Positions 52,482 through 59,188 are shown, numbered from the stretch's first letter. The stretch: 64,000 bases of DNA from Pyrinomonadaceae bacterium (GCA_036277115.1 DASUNM010000021.1:248001-312000), one strand, 5' to 3'. Translations and numbers: made by a program. Notes: generated by a model not told the origin, from the sequence alone.

Positions 52482-52997
52482 GGCCCCGCTGACTGGGTGC
52501 GCACCGTTCACCGATACACCAAATAGCTGGGCAGAACTCCAGATCATTAGAAGGAGAATCTGACGACTGGGTGCTTTCCGAGCGGCGATTCAGGTCTTCA
52601 AGACCGTAGCAGTTTGCGTTAAAGCTGTTGTTTTAGGTCAGCGATGAATCGTCGCCTTTTGCGTCCCTATCGGGCTTTGATGAACTTCGATTCCTAGATC
52701 GCACGAGAAACGATTGAACAGAGCGAAAGCCGCTTCGACCCTTCCTGGGCGCCGATATGGGAGTTGCCGCGACTTCTGCACACGCTTCGATCAGAAAGAC
52801 TGCCCTCAGTGGCCAATACTAGCCCAAAACAGTTCTAGCGCGGCTATAAGTCTATTAAATTGAGTGTGCGCAAGAGCCCCCCAATCACTGAGCTTAAGCG
52901 GGCAGGGAATTGGTTGTGCCTCGTCACGCCAACCGGGGAGGGACTGGATTACACCACGTCTCGCGCTCTCGTCACGAGACGGCAGCGAGGCGTCTGT
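52482..52997. other. Gap between the convergent Ubl operon and the RNA island
   Basis: 516 bases between the end of amrS (plus strand) and the end of the AAA gene (minus strand). I see no strong terminator with a T-run, no tRNA and no family-like frame. Weak GAGACG/CGTCTC symmetry near 52960-52985 could help termination. It probably holds the terminators of both convergent units. Confidence 0.4.
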
Positions 52998-54239
52998 TTA
53001 AGCTGATGCAGCACTAGCTTGCTCCCTGGCTGTTTGCTCCGCGGCTCCCATCTGGTGCTGCAGACAAGCTCTTTGTTCCAGCACCACAGCTTCGAACGAA
53101 TCAGTTCTTCGATCGGCCATCCATCGCATCATCGACGAGAGGAACAGCTCCTTCAGGTACGCGAACGAGAACCCCTCTGTCCCTTGCGCAATCTTTTCCG
53201 CAGCCTCACCGGGCAGACGCATCTCCGGCTGCAGCTGATTGTTCCACAGCTTGACATAAGCGGCGCGTTCACCAGGACCGGGCAGATCGAAAGTGTACTT
53301 ACGGTCGAAACGGCTCGGCCGATCGAGAATCGCCGGATCCAGTTTCTCGGGATAGTTGGTCGTCGCGACGACTACAATCCCGGTGTTAGCTTCGAAACCA
53401 TCCAGCTCATTGAGGAAGAATGAACGGCACTTATCATCAATCATTGAATCAACGTCCTCGAGCACCAGGAAACACGGCGTCGTCGCCCGCGCCCGGGCAA
53501 AGACGCGCCGGATGTTCTCTTGATCGCTTTCGTACTCGGACCGGAATGACTTCACGTAAAGGCAGGGCCGGGCAAGCTGATTTACCAGCGCCTTAACCGT
53601 GTGAGTCTTACCGTTACCCGGAGGGCCGATGAACAGCACGCCACGCTTCCAGGGAATTCGGTATCTTTCGTAGACCTCCCGCGAAGCGAAGAACTGCGCG
53701 AAGTCCGTCTGAATCTCCTCCTTCAGACCGGCGCGCAGAATCAGATTGTCGAATGTGGCGGACTTGATTGACTCGTAAAGTTCTTTGTTCTTCATCCATT
53801 CACCGTCATGGAAAATCAAAACTTCGCCGCGTACTTCTGACGACCATTCGCACACTTCGGCGAAGAACTCGTCGGCCACCTCGCGCTCGTCGGCCACGAT
53901 CCAGTGGTGACGAACGAGATAGCATCCGCTGGTGAAAGTCACGAATACGACATCCAGCAGGTTGCCCTTCCAGAGCACGTTCAGCCAGGAGTTTTCGATC
54001 CAGTGGCGCGCCGGCTTTTCGGGAGCCACCCACTCGGTCTTGATGTGATTGAAGAGCGATGTTTCGTGGACGATCGCGCACTTCTCGGCACGGGCGAATG
54101 CCTCCAGGTCAAACGACCCGGTGTCGCCTTCGATGATCGCCTTTTCGGGATGCAGCTTCGCCAACTCGCGCCCGATGTGGTACGCGACATAGTCGTTAGG
54201 TTGGTGCAGAGCCTCCTCTATGAAATTCTCTAAGCCCAT
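52998..54239 (-). CDS. AAA+ ATPase downstream of the Y RNA cluster
   Basis: 413 aa from the ATG at 54239 (a TTG at 54251 is also in frame but lies inside the 3' end of RNA A). Residues 1-190 form an N-terminal domain (LENFIEEALHQPNDYVAYHIGRELAKLHPEKAIIEGD). The AAA core has Walker A GPPGNGKT, Walker B CFLVLEDVDSM, VVVATTNYPEKLD and RPSRFDRKYTF. It resembles BCS1/ClpX-like single-domain AAA proteins encoded near defence or RNA-repair loci. The C-terminus is Ala-rich. Its position right after four Ro-associated RNAs suggests a role in RNA or Ro complex remodelling; that is inference. Confidence 0.82.
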   Translation of the reverse strand: MGLENFIEEALHQPNDYVAYHIGRELAKLHPEKAIIEGDTGSFDLEAFARAEKCAIVHETSLFNHIKTEWVAPEKPARHWIENSWLNVLWKGNLLDVVFVTFTSGCYLVRHHWIVADEREVADEFFAEVCEWSSEVRGEVLIFHDGEWMKNKELYESIKSATFDNLILRAGLKEEIQTDFAQFFASREVYERYRIPWKRGVLFIGPPGNGKTHTVKALVNQLARPCLYVKSFRSEYESDQENIRRVFARARATTPCFLVLEDVDSMIDDKCRSFFLNELDGFEANTGIVVVATTNYPEKLDPAILDRPSRFDRKYTFDLPGPGERAAYVKLWNNQLQPEMRLPGEAAEKIAQGTEGFSFAYLKELFLSSMMRWMADRRTDSFEAVVLEQRACLQHQMGAAEQTAREQASAASA

Positions 54240-54249
54240 ATACGTAACC

Positions 54250-54385
54250 AAAAAACCGCGACGACAAAAATTGATGAAACGCGTGCTCTAACCCTTGAGC
54301 TATGGCCCGCATTTGTTGGAGCCACCGGGACTCGAACCCGGATCCTCGTGCTTAAAGGCATGTAGTTCCATCGGCATTCGTCGCG
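54250..54385 (-). ncRNA. Y RNA-like RNA A (with permuted tRNA-like domain)
   Basis: Starts CGCGACGAATGCCG and ends TCGTCGCGG followed by six T. The ends pair over eight bases (CGCGACGA/TCGTCGCG). Inside is a perfect T-arm mimic (CCGGGTTCGAGTCCCGG) followed later by a D-arm-like TAGCTCAAGGGTTAGAGC, the reverse of the order in a tRNA. It carries the shared 5' motif GAATGCCG then GGAACTACAT. The closing stem, 5' motif, T-run and adjacency to Ro60 fit bacterial Y RNAs of the YrlA type, which mimic tRNA. Confidence 0.8.
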
Positions 54386-54395
54386 AATAAACCGT

Positions 54396-54461
54396 GCTTG
54401 GTACTTTGTGCTCTGTTCTTTGTAGGTTTTTACCAGGCACCAAGTACGAAGTACTAAGAAC
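54396..54461. repeat. CTTGGTACTTTG-type inverted repeat between RNAs A and B
   Basis: The left arm CTTGGTACTTTGTGCTCTG pairs with the right arm CACCAAGTACGAAGTACTAAG to form a long imperfect hairpin, the same class as spacers in the tRNA array. Confidence 0.65.
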
Positions 54462-54469
54462 GCTTTTTC

Positions 54470-54578
54470 AAAAAGGGGTGACAAGATTGAAAAGACATTT
54501 GAGCACGATGTTGCCATCGCTGGAGTTATCACGCTCCACTGGGCTCGGTGGTGATGTAGTCCTTTCGGCATTCACCCC
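54470..54578 (-). ncRNA. Y RNA-like RNA B
   Basis: 109 bases. A perfect seven-pair closing stem GGGGTGA/TCACCCC is followed by five T. The 5' side continues AATGCCGAAAGG-ACTACAT and the 3' side has CTTGT before the stem, matching RNAs A, C and D. The middle (CACCACCGAGCCCAGTGG, CTCCAGCGATGG) can form two short hairpins but no T-arm mimic. Placed with the other three between rsr and the AAA gene. Confidence 0.8.
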
Positions 54579-54587
54579 TCCAATGTT

Positions 54588-54671
54588 AGTTGTCAGTAGT
54601 CCGTTGTCAGTATCGACTTCCGTTTGTTTTGCACCGCGTTGGACTGCACCGCGGATGCGACTGACAAGTCA
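54588..54671. repeat. TGTCAGT/ACTGACA inverted repeat between RNAs B and C
   Basis: TTGTCAGTAGTCCGTTGTCAGT on one side and GACTGACAAGTC on the other can pair. A fourth word family of the same spacer type. Confidence 0.6.
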
Positions 54672-54778
54672 AAATGGCGACAAAATCGGCGAGAGGCACC
54701 CACGAGAAAAATCAGGCGGGTCGGGATTCGAACCCTTTCGCTTTCGCTTACCATGTACTCCACACCAGCATTCGCCAT
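54671..54778 (-). ncRNA. Y RNA-like RNA C
   Basis: 108 bases. Closing stem ATGGCGA/TCGCCAT (7 pairs), then a T-run. The 5' part has GAATGCTGGTGTGGAGTACAT. It contains a T-arm-like segment AAAGGGTTCGAATCCC that would fold as a tRNA-like T arm, plus CCGACCCGCC. The shared ends and the GTTCGAATCC mimic suggest it also binds Ro60 and looks like tRNA to enzymes. Confidence 0.78.
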
Positions 54779-54785
54779 CACATTT

Positions 54786-54851
54786 AAAAGGCCGACAAGA
54801 ATTGTCGAGACGGTTCATTTCCAGTGAATGTAGTCACGACAGCATTCGGCC
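54786..54851 (-). ncRNA. Y RNA-like RNA D (minimal)
   Basis: 66 bases. Closing stem GGCCGA/TCGGCC, then four T. The 5' motif is GAATGCTGTCGTGACTACAT and the 3' side has TTCTTG. It lacks the tRNA-like insert, so it could be just the Ro-binding module. First RNA after the rsr gene and its hairpin. Confidence 0.75.
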
Positions 54852-54855
54852 CAAA

Positions 54856-54889
54856 GTCAGAACCGCCTGCGGTAGCGGGCGGTTCTGAC
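54856..54889. repeat. 12-bp perfect hairpin at the end of rsr
   Basis: GTCAGAACCGCC/GGCGGTTCTGAC with a short loop, a few bases after the rsr stop codon. No T-run follows, so it is a REP-type element or a weak attenuator allowing readthrough into the RNAs. Confidence 0.7.
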
Positions 54890-54890
54890 C

Positions 54891-56465
54891 TCACAACGCC
54901 ACCGACTCGATCACACCTACGAGATGGTCGGCGTTCAGTTCACCGCGCGCGAATCCTGAGATCACTTCAAAGACTTGATCTGAGAATCCGCCGATATTCA
55001 GAATGTCCGGACGTTCCTTCGCCTGCACGGTCCCGTAAGGCTGAATGTCGATACAGACCATTCGTGCTGCCGGGTTGCGTTGGCGGAAGCTCGCCCATTC
55101 CTTCATCGTCTCAGTCGCGCTGCCACCAAAAGACCCGTAGTGCGGTGCGTCAACCCACGATTCGTTGTCAGAAACGTAGATGACCAGGTCCCCGATGGCG
55201 CGACGCTGATTCAGAAAGCGCAGCGGCGCACTACAGTTGGTTCCGCCACAGGGTAGGTTTGCCAGCTTCTCGGCGTTCGTCATCACGCTGTCGCGCGGGT
55301 TCAGACGAACCTGAACCACGTCCGACTCAAACGGAACAACTTCAGCCTGACGGTTCTTGCGCACCACTGTGGCTGCAACCAGCGCGGCGACATCGATACA
55401 ACGCACGGCTGTCGTCGCACCGCGACGGTAACCAGTCACGGCCGAGTGCATTGAACCTGAGATGTCCGGGAAAACGTAAACCTTTCCCTTGAACTCAGGC
55501 ACATTTGCCGTGGCGATTTCCATCGCATCCTGAAGCGCCTCGCAAACTTCCTGCGGGATGTCGGCATTTGCCTTGGCCATTGTGTAAGCGACCATTAGCT
55601 GGTACGGGAACACTCGGGCCTTCGCAATCGCCTCAGGATTACGCAGGCGATTAGCGATCAGTTCAGTCAGATCTGGCTGACCGAACACCCCGTGACGCGC
55701 AAAAGTGTTCAGGTTCATGCGTGTCATCTGCCATGGAGCGCGACGCGCAATTGCCGTCCATTCCGCTGTTCCCAGCTCCAGTGCGGTCAGCATCTGGAAG
55801 GGAACATCGGGAACCTCACGCGCTTCGCCCTTCTTAAACGCCTCAAAGTTGCGAGCAACTTCCGGCAGTTTGTCGAAGGCATAATCACGGCCAATGAAGT
55901 AGCCGAACAGTGCTTCGCGCGCTTCGTCTTTCGGCTTGGGGTGGACCATCTTCACGATGTCAGTCAGTGAAGGGTCCTGGCCCACGTTTGCTCTGAAGAG
56001 CGCTTCGGGATCGCGGGCATCAAGCCACTCGCGCACGAGACGCTTTGGCGCTGAACCGAGCGACTTGCGGCCGACTGCTCCCGAACGCACGATTTGCACA
56101 AAGTTACGCAGCATCTTCGCGTTATCAATCACGCGCGGGAACACGGCATTCAGCAGCTCGCGGTCCTTGACCGACAGAACGGCGCAAAGCAGCGCCGGCA
56201 TGTCCTTCATGAAACCGCGCTCACGGCAGAACACCGCAGTCTTGGCGATGAACTCAGCATCGAGATCTGCGCAGAGTTCGAGTACCTTCGCCAGTTGTTC
56301 GCCCGCGCCCGCGTAAAACGTCTTGTTCAGACAGCCAGTCGCGGCGTACTGCGCCAGTTGATGCTTTGGCGAAAGAGCATACGCCGGAGCGCGCTCTTCG
56401 TTGAGGGCATCAGTTGGTGGAACCAGCTTGCCGATTAGTGACTTGAATAGATTCTTGTTTGCCAT
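54891..56465 (-). CDS. rsr: Ro60-like TROVE domain RNA-binding protein with vWA
   Basis: 524 aa. The TROVE module (about 15-300) shows NKTFYAGAGEQLAKVLELC, FIAKTAVFCRERGFMKDMPALLCAVLSV, RNFVQIVRSGAVGRKSLGSAPKRLVREWL and TRMNLNTFARHGVF, all typical HEAT-ring elements that bind Y RNA and misfolded RNA. The vWA domain has the intact MIDAS D334-x-S-G-S338 in VFPDISGSMHS, then YVSDNESWVDAP. Bacterial Ro proteins (Rsr) work with Y RNAs and exoribonucleases in RNA quality control and stress. It is co-oriented with the tRNA array upstream and the Y RNA-like genes downstream. Confidence 0.95.
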   Translation of the reverse strand: MANKNLFKSLIGKLVPPTDALNEERAPAYALSPKHQLAQYAATGCLNKTFYAGAGEQLAKVLELCADLDAEFIAKTAVFCRERGFMKDMPALLCAVLSVKDRELLNAVFPRVIDNAKMLRNFVQIVRSGAVGRKSLGSAPKRLVREWLDARDPEALFRANVGQDPSLTDIVKMVHPKPKDEAREALFGYFIGRDYAFDKLPEVARNFEAFKKGEAREVPDVPFQMLTALELGTAEWTAIARRAPWQMTRMNLNTFARHGVFGQPDLTELIANRLRNPEAIAKARVFPYQLMVAYTMAKANADIPQEVCEALQDAMEIATANVPEFKGKVYVFPDISGSMHSAVTGYRRGATTAVRCIDVAALVAATVVRKNRQAEVVPFESDVVQVRLNPRDSVMTNAEKLANLPCGGTNCSAPLRFLNQRRAIGDLVIYVSDNESWVDAPHYGSFGGSATETMKEWASFRQRNPAARMVCIDIQPYGTVQAKERPDILNIGGFSDQVFEVISGFARGELNADHLVGVIESVAL

Positions 56466-56533
56466 TATTCGTTACCTCACACTTCTATTGTCTGGTGACA
56501 ATCGAGATACCTTTTGCGAATTTTCAGAAAGAT

Positions 56534-56608
56534 TGGCTGCGGGAGAAGGAGTCGAACCTTCATCTTCGGGTTCAAAGCCCGACGTGTTGCCGGTTACACC
56601 ATCCCGCA
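56534..56608 (-). tRNA. tRNA-Gln(TTG)
   Basis: Acceptor TGCGGGA/TCCCGCA with U1-A72, G73 and encoded CCA. Anticodon loop CTTTGAA in stem TCGGG/CCCGA gives TTG. The T loop is TTCGACT. Last tRNA of the array before rsr. Confidence 0.92.
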
Positions 56609-56612
56609 GCAA

Positions 56613-56690
56613 AGGTTTCAAGTTTCAAGTTCCGAGTCTCAAGTTTGCTTATCAACCAACTTGAAACCTGAAACTTGGAACTTGAAACTT
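56613..56690. repeat. TTTCAAG/CTTGAAA inverted-repeat spacer
   Basis: Arms of GGTTTCAAGTTTCAAGTTCC and ACTTGAAACCTGAAACTTGG type form a long hairpin between two tRNAs. Confidence 0.75.
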
Positions 56691-56696
56691 AATGCA

Positions 56697-56771
56697 TGGT
56701 CGCGGCGGAAGGAATCGAACCTTCGTCGCTCGATTATCGATCGAGTGCTACTGCCATTGAGCTACACCGCG
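56697..56771 (-). tRNA. tRNA-Ile(GAT) with C33
   Basis: Acceptor CGCGGTG/CGCCGCG, A73, CCA. Anticodon stem CTCGA/TCGAG with loop TCGATAA: anticodon GAT, but position 33 is C rather than the near-universal U. D-loop GG and T-loop C56 are kept, so the elbow is normal. Confidence 0.85.
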
Positions 56772-56779
56772 ACAAGAGG

Positions 56780-56890
56780 AACTTAGTACTCAGGTCTTTG
56801 GTCTTTAGTCTTTGATTTTATGTCGGCGGCGCTGAGTCATTCACTTGAAGAAGAAAGGCAAAGTCCTAAGACCAAAGTCCAAAGCACCTT
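56780..56890. repeat. CTTTGGT/ACCAAAG inverted-repeat spacer
   Basis: GGTCTTTGGTCTTTAGTCTTTG at one end and AAGACCAAAGTCCAAAGC at the other can pair, with an unpaired centre of about 50 bases. Confidence 0.7.
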
Positions 56891-56898
56891 CTTGTGTT

Positions 56899-56974
56899 TG
56901 GTTGACCCGGCGGGGCTCAAACCCGCACCTCACGGCTTAAAAGGCCGCCGCTCTGTCCCTCGAGCTCCGGGCCA
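56899..56974 (-). tRNA. tRNA-Lys(TTT) with U56
   Basis: Acceptor TGGCCCG/CGGGTCA, A73, CCA. Loop CTTTTAA gives TTT. The T loop is TTTGAGC, so C56 is replaced by U. Confidence 0.88.
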
Positions 56975-56983
56975 ACAGCATTG

Positions 56984-57056
56984 CAGTTTCGAGTTTCGAG
57001 TTTCAGGTTTCGAGTTAAATCGGACTACAAACTCGAAACTCGAAACCCGAAACTGC
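56984..57056. repeat. TTTCGAG/CTCGAAA inverted-repeat spacer
   Basis: Tandem GTTTCGAGTTTCGAG words pair with AACTCGAAACTCGAAAC words. Confidence 0.75.
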
Positions 57057-57061
57057 GAAGC

Positions 57062-57137
57062 TGGCTGTGGCGGAAGGATTCGAACCTTCGATAGCCGGAT
57101 TAACAATCCGGTGCCTTACCAACTTGGCTACGCCACA
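57062..57137 (-). tRNA. tRNA-Asn(GTT)
   Basis: Acceptor TGTGGCG/CGCCACA, G73, CCA. Stem CCGGA/TCCGG with loop TTGTTAA gives GTT. Normal D and T arms. Confidence 0.94.
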
Positions 57138-57140
57138 ACA

Positions 57141-57240
57141 TAGCTCTTTGAACTAGGTCTTGGGTCTTTGATTGACTCGTTAAGGCGTGTCTAACGCGGA
57201 AGGTTTTCCAAAGGCCAAAGATCAAAGACCAAGATCGTGT
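57141..57240. repeat. CTTTGGT-type inverted-repeat spacer
   Basis: AGGTCTTGGGTCTTTGAT pairs with ATCAAAGACCAAGAT across a central unpaired part. Confidence 0.7.
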
Positions 57241-57244
57241 TTCT

Positions 57245-57324
57245 TGGAGGCGATGAAGGGAGTCGAACCCTTATCGTCCGGTTTACAAGACCGACGCTCT
57301 TTTATCCAGTTGAGCTACATCGCC
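57245..57324 (-). tRNA. tRNA-Thr(TGT), long D loop
   Basis: Acceptor GGCGATG/CATCGCC, U73, CCA. Loop CTTGTAA gives TGT. The D loop AACTGGATAAAA is longer than usual, making an 80-base tRNA. Confidence 0.9.
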
Positions 57325-57329
57325 AGAGG

Positions 57330-57430
57330 AGGGAACTTTGTGCTTTGGTCTTTGGACTTTGATCTCTAACCATTGGTTCAACCTTCGATTAGGGCGAACA
57401 AAGCAAAAAGTACTAAGTACAAAGCACTAG
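57330..57430. repeat. CTTTGTGC/GCACAAAG-type inverted-repeat spacer
   Basis: ACTTTGTGCTTTGGTCTTTG pairs with AAAGTACTAAGTACAAAGC over a broken stem. Confidence 0.65.
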
Positions 57431-57436
57431 AAGGTT

Positions 57437-57511
57437 TGGTGGACTGGGAGGGATTCAAACCCTCACGAGAAGTTTGCAGGACTTCTATGCTATCGGTTAC
57501 ATCACCAGCCC
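57437..57511 (-). tRNA. tRNA-Ala(TGC) with C33 and A19-U56
   Basis: Acceptor GGGCTGG/CCAGTCC keeps the alanine determinant G3-U70, with A73 and CCA. The loop CCTGCAA in stem GAAGT/ACTTC gives TGC with C33. The T loop TTTGAAT has U56 and the D loop AACCGATA has GA where GG is expected, so G19-C56 becomes A19-U56. Confidence 0.85.
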
Positions 57512-57515
57512 GGAT

Positions 57516-57590
57516 TTAGTTTCGAGTTTCGAGTTTGGGTTAGCTTGGCATCGCTCCAACTCGAAACTCGAAACTCGAAACTCAGGAGTC
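57516..57590. repeat. TTTCGAG/CTCGAAA inverted-repeat spacer
   Basis: GTTTCGAGTTTCGAGTTTGG pairs with CCAACTCGAAACTCGAAAC. Confidence 0.75.
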
Positions 57591-57602
57591 GAAACTAGTA
57601 TT

Positions 57603-57679
57603 TGGTGGCTGTGGGTGGAGTTGAACCACCAACCTCGCGCTTATGAGACGCTTGCTCCTTCCATTTGAGCTACACAGCC
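57603..57679 (-). tRNA. tRNA-Met(CAT) or Ile2
   Basis: Acceptor GGCTGTG/CACAGCC, A73, CCA. Loop CTCATAA gives CAT. It is an elongator-type D arm (TAGCTC...GAGC), not initiator. Whether it is Met or lysidine-modified Ile2 cannot be told. Confidence 0.88.
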
Positions 57680-57683
57680 GAAA

Positions 57684-57766
57684 GTAAGTTTCATGTCTCA
57701 AGTTCCAGGTTTCAGGTTGGACGCAGCGCTAGCTTGAAACCTGAAACTTCGATCTTGAAACTTGGT
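57684..57766. repeat. TTTCAAG-type inverted-repeat spacer
   Basis: TCTCAAGTTCCAGGTTTCAGG pairs with CTTGAAACCTGAAACTTCG. Confidence 0.7.
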
Positions 57767-57767
57767 T

Positions 57768-57855
57768 TGGAAGCCCGCGGAGGAGTTGAACCTCGCGCCT
57801 TTCCGCCCAGCTCTCGAAGGTTCGGTTTAGAAGACCGATGCCGGGAACGCGGGCC
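57768..57855 (-). tRNA. tRNA-Arg(TCT)-like lacking a D arm
   Basis: Acceptor GGCCCGC/GCGGGCT, U73, CCA. The anticodon stem CGGT/ACCG with loop CTTCTAA (TCT) follows only ten bases after the acceptor, so no D arm can form. A long variable region with CCTT/AAGG stem and a T arm AGGTTCAACTCCT follow. Armless tRNAs of this kind are rare in bacteria. Confidence 0.65.
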
Positions 57856-57861
57856 ACGAAT

Positions 57862-57930
57862 TGGTTTCAAGTTTCAAGTTCAAAGTTTCAAGGGCTTCAT
57901 GCGGGGACTTGGACCTGAAACTTGAAACCA
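57862..57930. repeat. TTTCAAG-type inverted-repeat spacer
   Basis: GGTTTCAAGTTTCAAGTTC pairs with GACCTGAAACTTGAAACC. Confidence 0.75.
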
Positions 57931-57941
57931 GAATCTGAGAT

Positions 57942-58024
57942 TGGTCGGGGCGTGAGGCCGACACGCCTCTGCGAACTCCACGCTCCCGGCAGCCACCGTT
58001 CTGCCGGGATGAGTCACGCCCCGA
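57942..58024 (-). ncRNA. Structured tRNA-sized RNA with 11-bp closing stem and CCA end
   Basis: TCGGGGCGTGA pairs perfectly with TCACGCCCCGA, followed by CCA. Inside, CCCGGCAG/CTGCCGGG forms an eight-pair hairpin with loop AACGGTGG. No GTTCGAATC T loop is present. It occupies a tRNA slot in the array, but the anticodon cannot be assigned; an unusual tRNA or a distinct RNA is possible. Confidence 0.6.
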
Positions 58025-58031
58025 TAAACTG

Positions 58032-58108
58032 TGTTCCAAGTTTCAAGTTCAAAGTTTCAAGTTGTTCGTTTTCAAACTTGAGACTTGGAACTTGATACTT
58101 GAAACTAA
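58032..58108. repeat. TTTCAAG-type inverted-repeat spacer
   Basis: CCAAGTTTCAAGTTCAAAGTTTC pairs with AACTTGAGACTTGGAACTTG. Confidence 0.72.
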
Positions 58109-58112
58109 TGTT

Positions 58113-58188
58113 TGGTGCCCAAGGAAGGACTCAAACCTTCAACCTCTGGTTTGTAGGACCAGCGCTCAATCAGTTGAGCTACTCGGGC
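58113..58188 (-). tRNA. tRNA-Val(TAC) with C33 and A19-U56
   Basis: Acceptor GCCCGAG/CTTGGGC, A73, CCA. Stem CTGGT/ACCAG with loop CCTACAA gives TAC with C33. The D loop AACTGATT has a single G followed by A, and the T loop TTTGAGT has U56, again consistent with an A19-U56 pair. Confidence 0.86.
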
Positions 58189-58195
58189 GGAATAT

Positions 58196-58262
58196 TTCAG
58201 TTTCGAGTTTCAAGTTGGGAATAGTCGCCACGAACGAACTCGAAACTCGTGACCGAAACTTA
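58196..58262. repeat. TTTCGAG-type inverted-repeat spacer
   Basis: CAGTTTCGAGTTTCAAGTT pairs with AACTCGAAACTCGTGACCG. Confidence 0.7.
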
Positions 58263-58266
58263 TGGA

Positions 58267-58341
58267 CGGTGGTCGGAGTTGGAATCGAACCAACCTTTCG
58301 GGCTTTTCAGACCCGCGCTAATCCGTCTCAGCTATCCGACC
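58267..58341 (-). tRNA. tRNA-Phe(GAA), CCG end
   Basis: Acceptor GGTCGGA/TCCGACC, A73. Loop CTGAAAA gives GAA with U33. The 3' end reads CCG instead of CCA, so the terminal A must be added or repaired by a nucleotidyltransferase. Confidence 0.92.
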
Positions 58342-58347
58342 GCGGAA

Positions 58348-58440
58348 GAGAGGGCTTTGATCTTTGGACTTTGGTCTTTGAGTTCCTAATCATCGACTTA
58401 GTGATTAATAAGAACAAAGACCCAAGACCAAAGACCTAAG
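58348..58440. repeat. CTTTGGT/ACCAAAG inverted-repeat spacer next to the HNH gene
   Basis: GCTTTGATCTTTGGACTTTGG pairs with CCAAGACCAAAGACCTAAGC. The right arm reaches the HNH stop. Confidence 0.7.
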
Positions 58441-58990
58441 CCCGTTTTTCTCGATCATCGTGCGCGTCCATAAACAGGTACTTGCGCCATTCGGCCCGCG
58501 CCTCGGCGTAGTGACAGAGCACGACACGTTCAAGCTTCACGCGTAGCGCCGTCTGCGTAGTCAGCAAAGGCATGCGTGCTTCTTCCGGGGTGCGGTTGCT
58601 TTTCCGGTTGTTGCACTTGATGCACGCCGTGACGATGTTCACGGGCGAGTTATCACCGCCACGCGAACGCGGCAGGATGTGATCGAGGGTCAGTTCGGCC
58701 ACGCCCTTCTTTTCACCGCAGTACTGGCAACGGTACTTGTCGCGCATGTAAATTCGCAGGCGCTTCATGCCCGCTTGCTCGCGGCGGCGGCGAACGTTGA
58801 TGTAGGTGCGCCGGCGAATCACCGACGGCACAGGGAACTCATCATGCGCAGATCGCAGCACGCGATCGCCGTCCCATTCCTCGACGAAGATCGTGTTCTT
58901 GAACGCCATGATGATTGCGCGCGCGACACTGACGGTGCCGAGCGGCTCGTATGTTTGGTTAAGCAACAGAACTCTGCCATTAAGTGCCAT
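58436..58990 (-). CDS. HNH endonuclease inside the tRNA array
   Basis: 184 aa from the ATG at 58990, chosen because AAGGAGGTG stands at ideal spacing; the frame upstream is spacer-derived. The N-terminal LLLNQTYEPLGTVSVARAIIMAFKNTIFVEEWDG is a conserved domain of a widespread HNH family. The HNH site is C88-x2-C91, DHILPRSRGGDNSPVNIVTACIKCNN with D103-H104, N118 and C123-x2-C126. It could be a homing or mobility nuclease that brought the array, or a cellular DNA enzyme. It is co-transcribed with tRNAs on both sides. Confidence 0.9.
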   Translation of the reverse strand: MALNGRVLLLNQTYEPLGTVSVARAIIMAFKNTIFVEEWDGDRVLRSAHDEFPVPSVIRRRTYINVRRRREQAGMKRLRIYMRDKYRCQYCGEKKGVAELTLDHILPRSRGGDNSPVNIVTACIKCNNRKSNRTPEEARMPLLTTQTALRVKLERVVLCHYAEARAEWRKYLFMDAHDDREKRA

Positions 58991-59018
58991 TGCCCGGCAC
59001 CTCCTTTCTGAAGAGTGA

Positions 59019-59110
59019 TCTTTGGTCTTTGTACTTTGGTCTTTGATCTCTTGGGCTGGATGAATCAGCTTTCCCAGACGGTTAAGTTCAAAGCACAAAG
59101 CACTTTTTTT
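59019..59110. repeat. CTTTGGT/ACCAAAG inverted-repeat spacer
   Basis: GATCTTTGGTCTTTGTACTTTGG pairs loosely with AAGTTCAAAGCACAAAGC. It lies between tRNA-Cys and the HNH ribosome site. Confidence 0.65.
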
Positions 59111-59113
59111 GTG

Positions 59114-59188
59114 TGGAGCGCGCGGTGAGACTCGAACTCACGATATCGGATTTGCAATCCGACGCCTTAGCCGCTTGGCGACGCGCGC
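59114..59188 (-). tRNA. tRNA-Cys(GCA)
   Basis: Acceptor GCGCGCG/CGCGCGC, U73 as expected for Cys, CCA. Loop TTGCAAA in TCGGA/TCCGA gives GCA. Confidence 0.95.

Noticed and set aside
54266..54360. Two adjacent broken tRNA genes (a 5' half and a 3' half)
   Set aside because: The flanking eight-base closing stem and T-run unite both halves in one RNA with the same plan as RNAs B, C and D, so a Y RNA-like gene explains it better.
57942..58024. tRNA-Sec that would support the selenoprotein idea
   Set aside because: No TCA anticodon loop in a proper stem, no typical long variable arm and no T loop; kept as an unclassified RNA.
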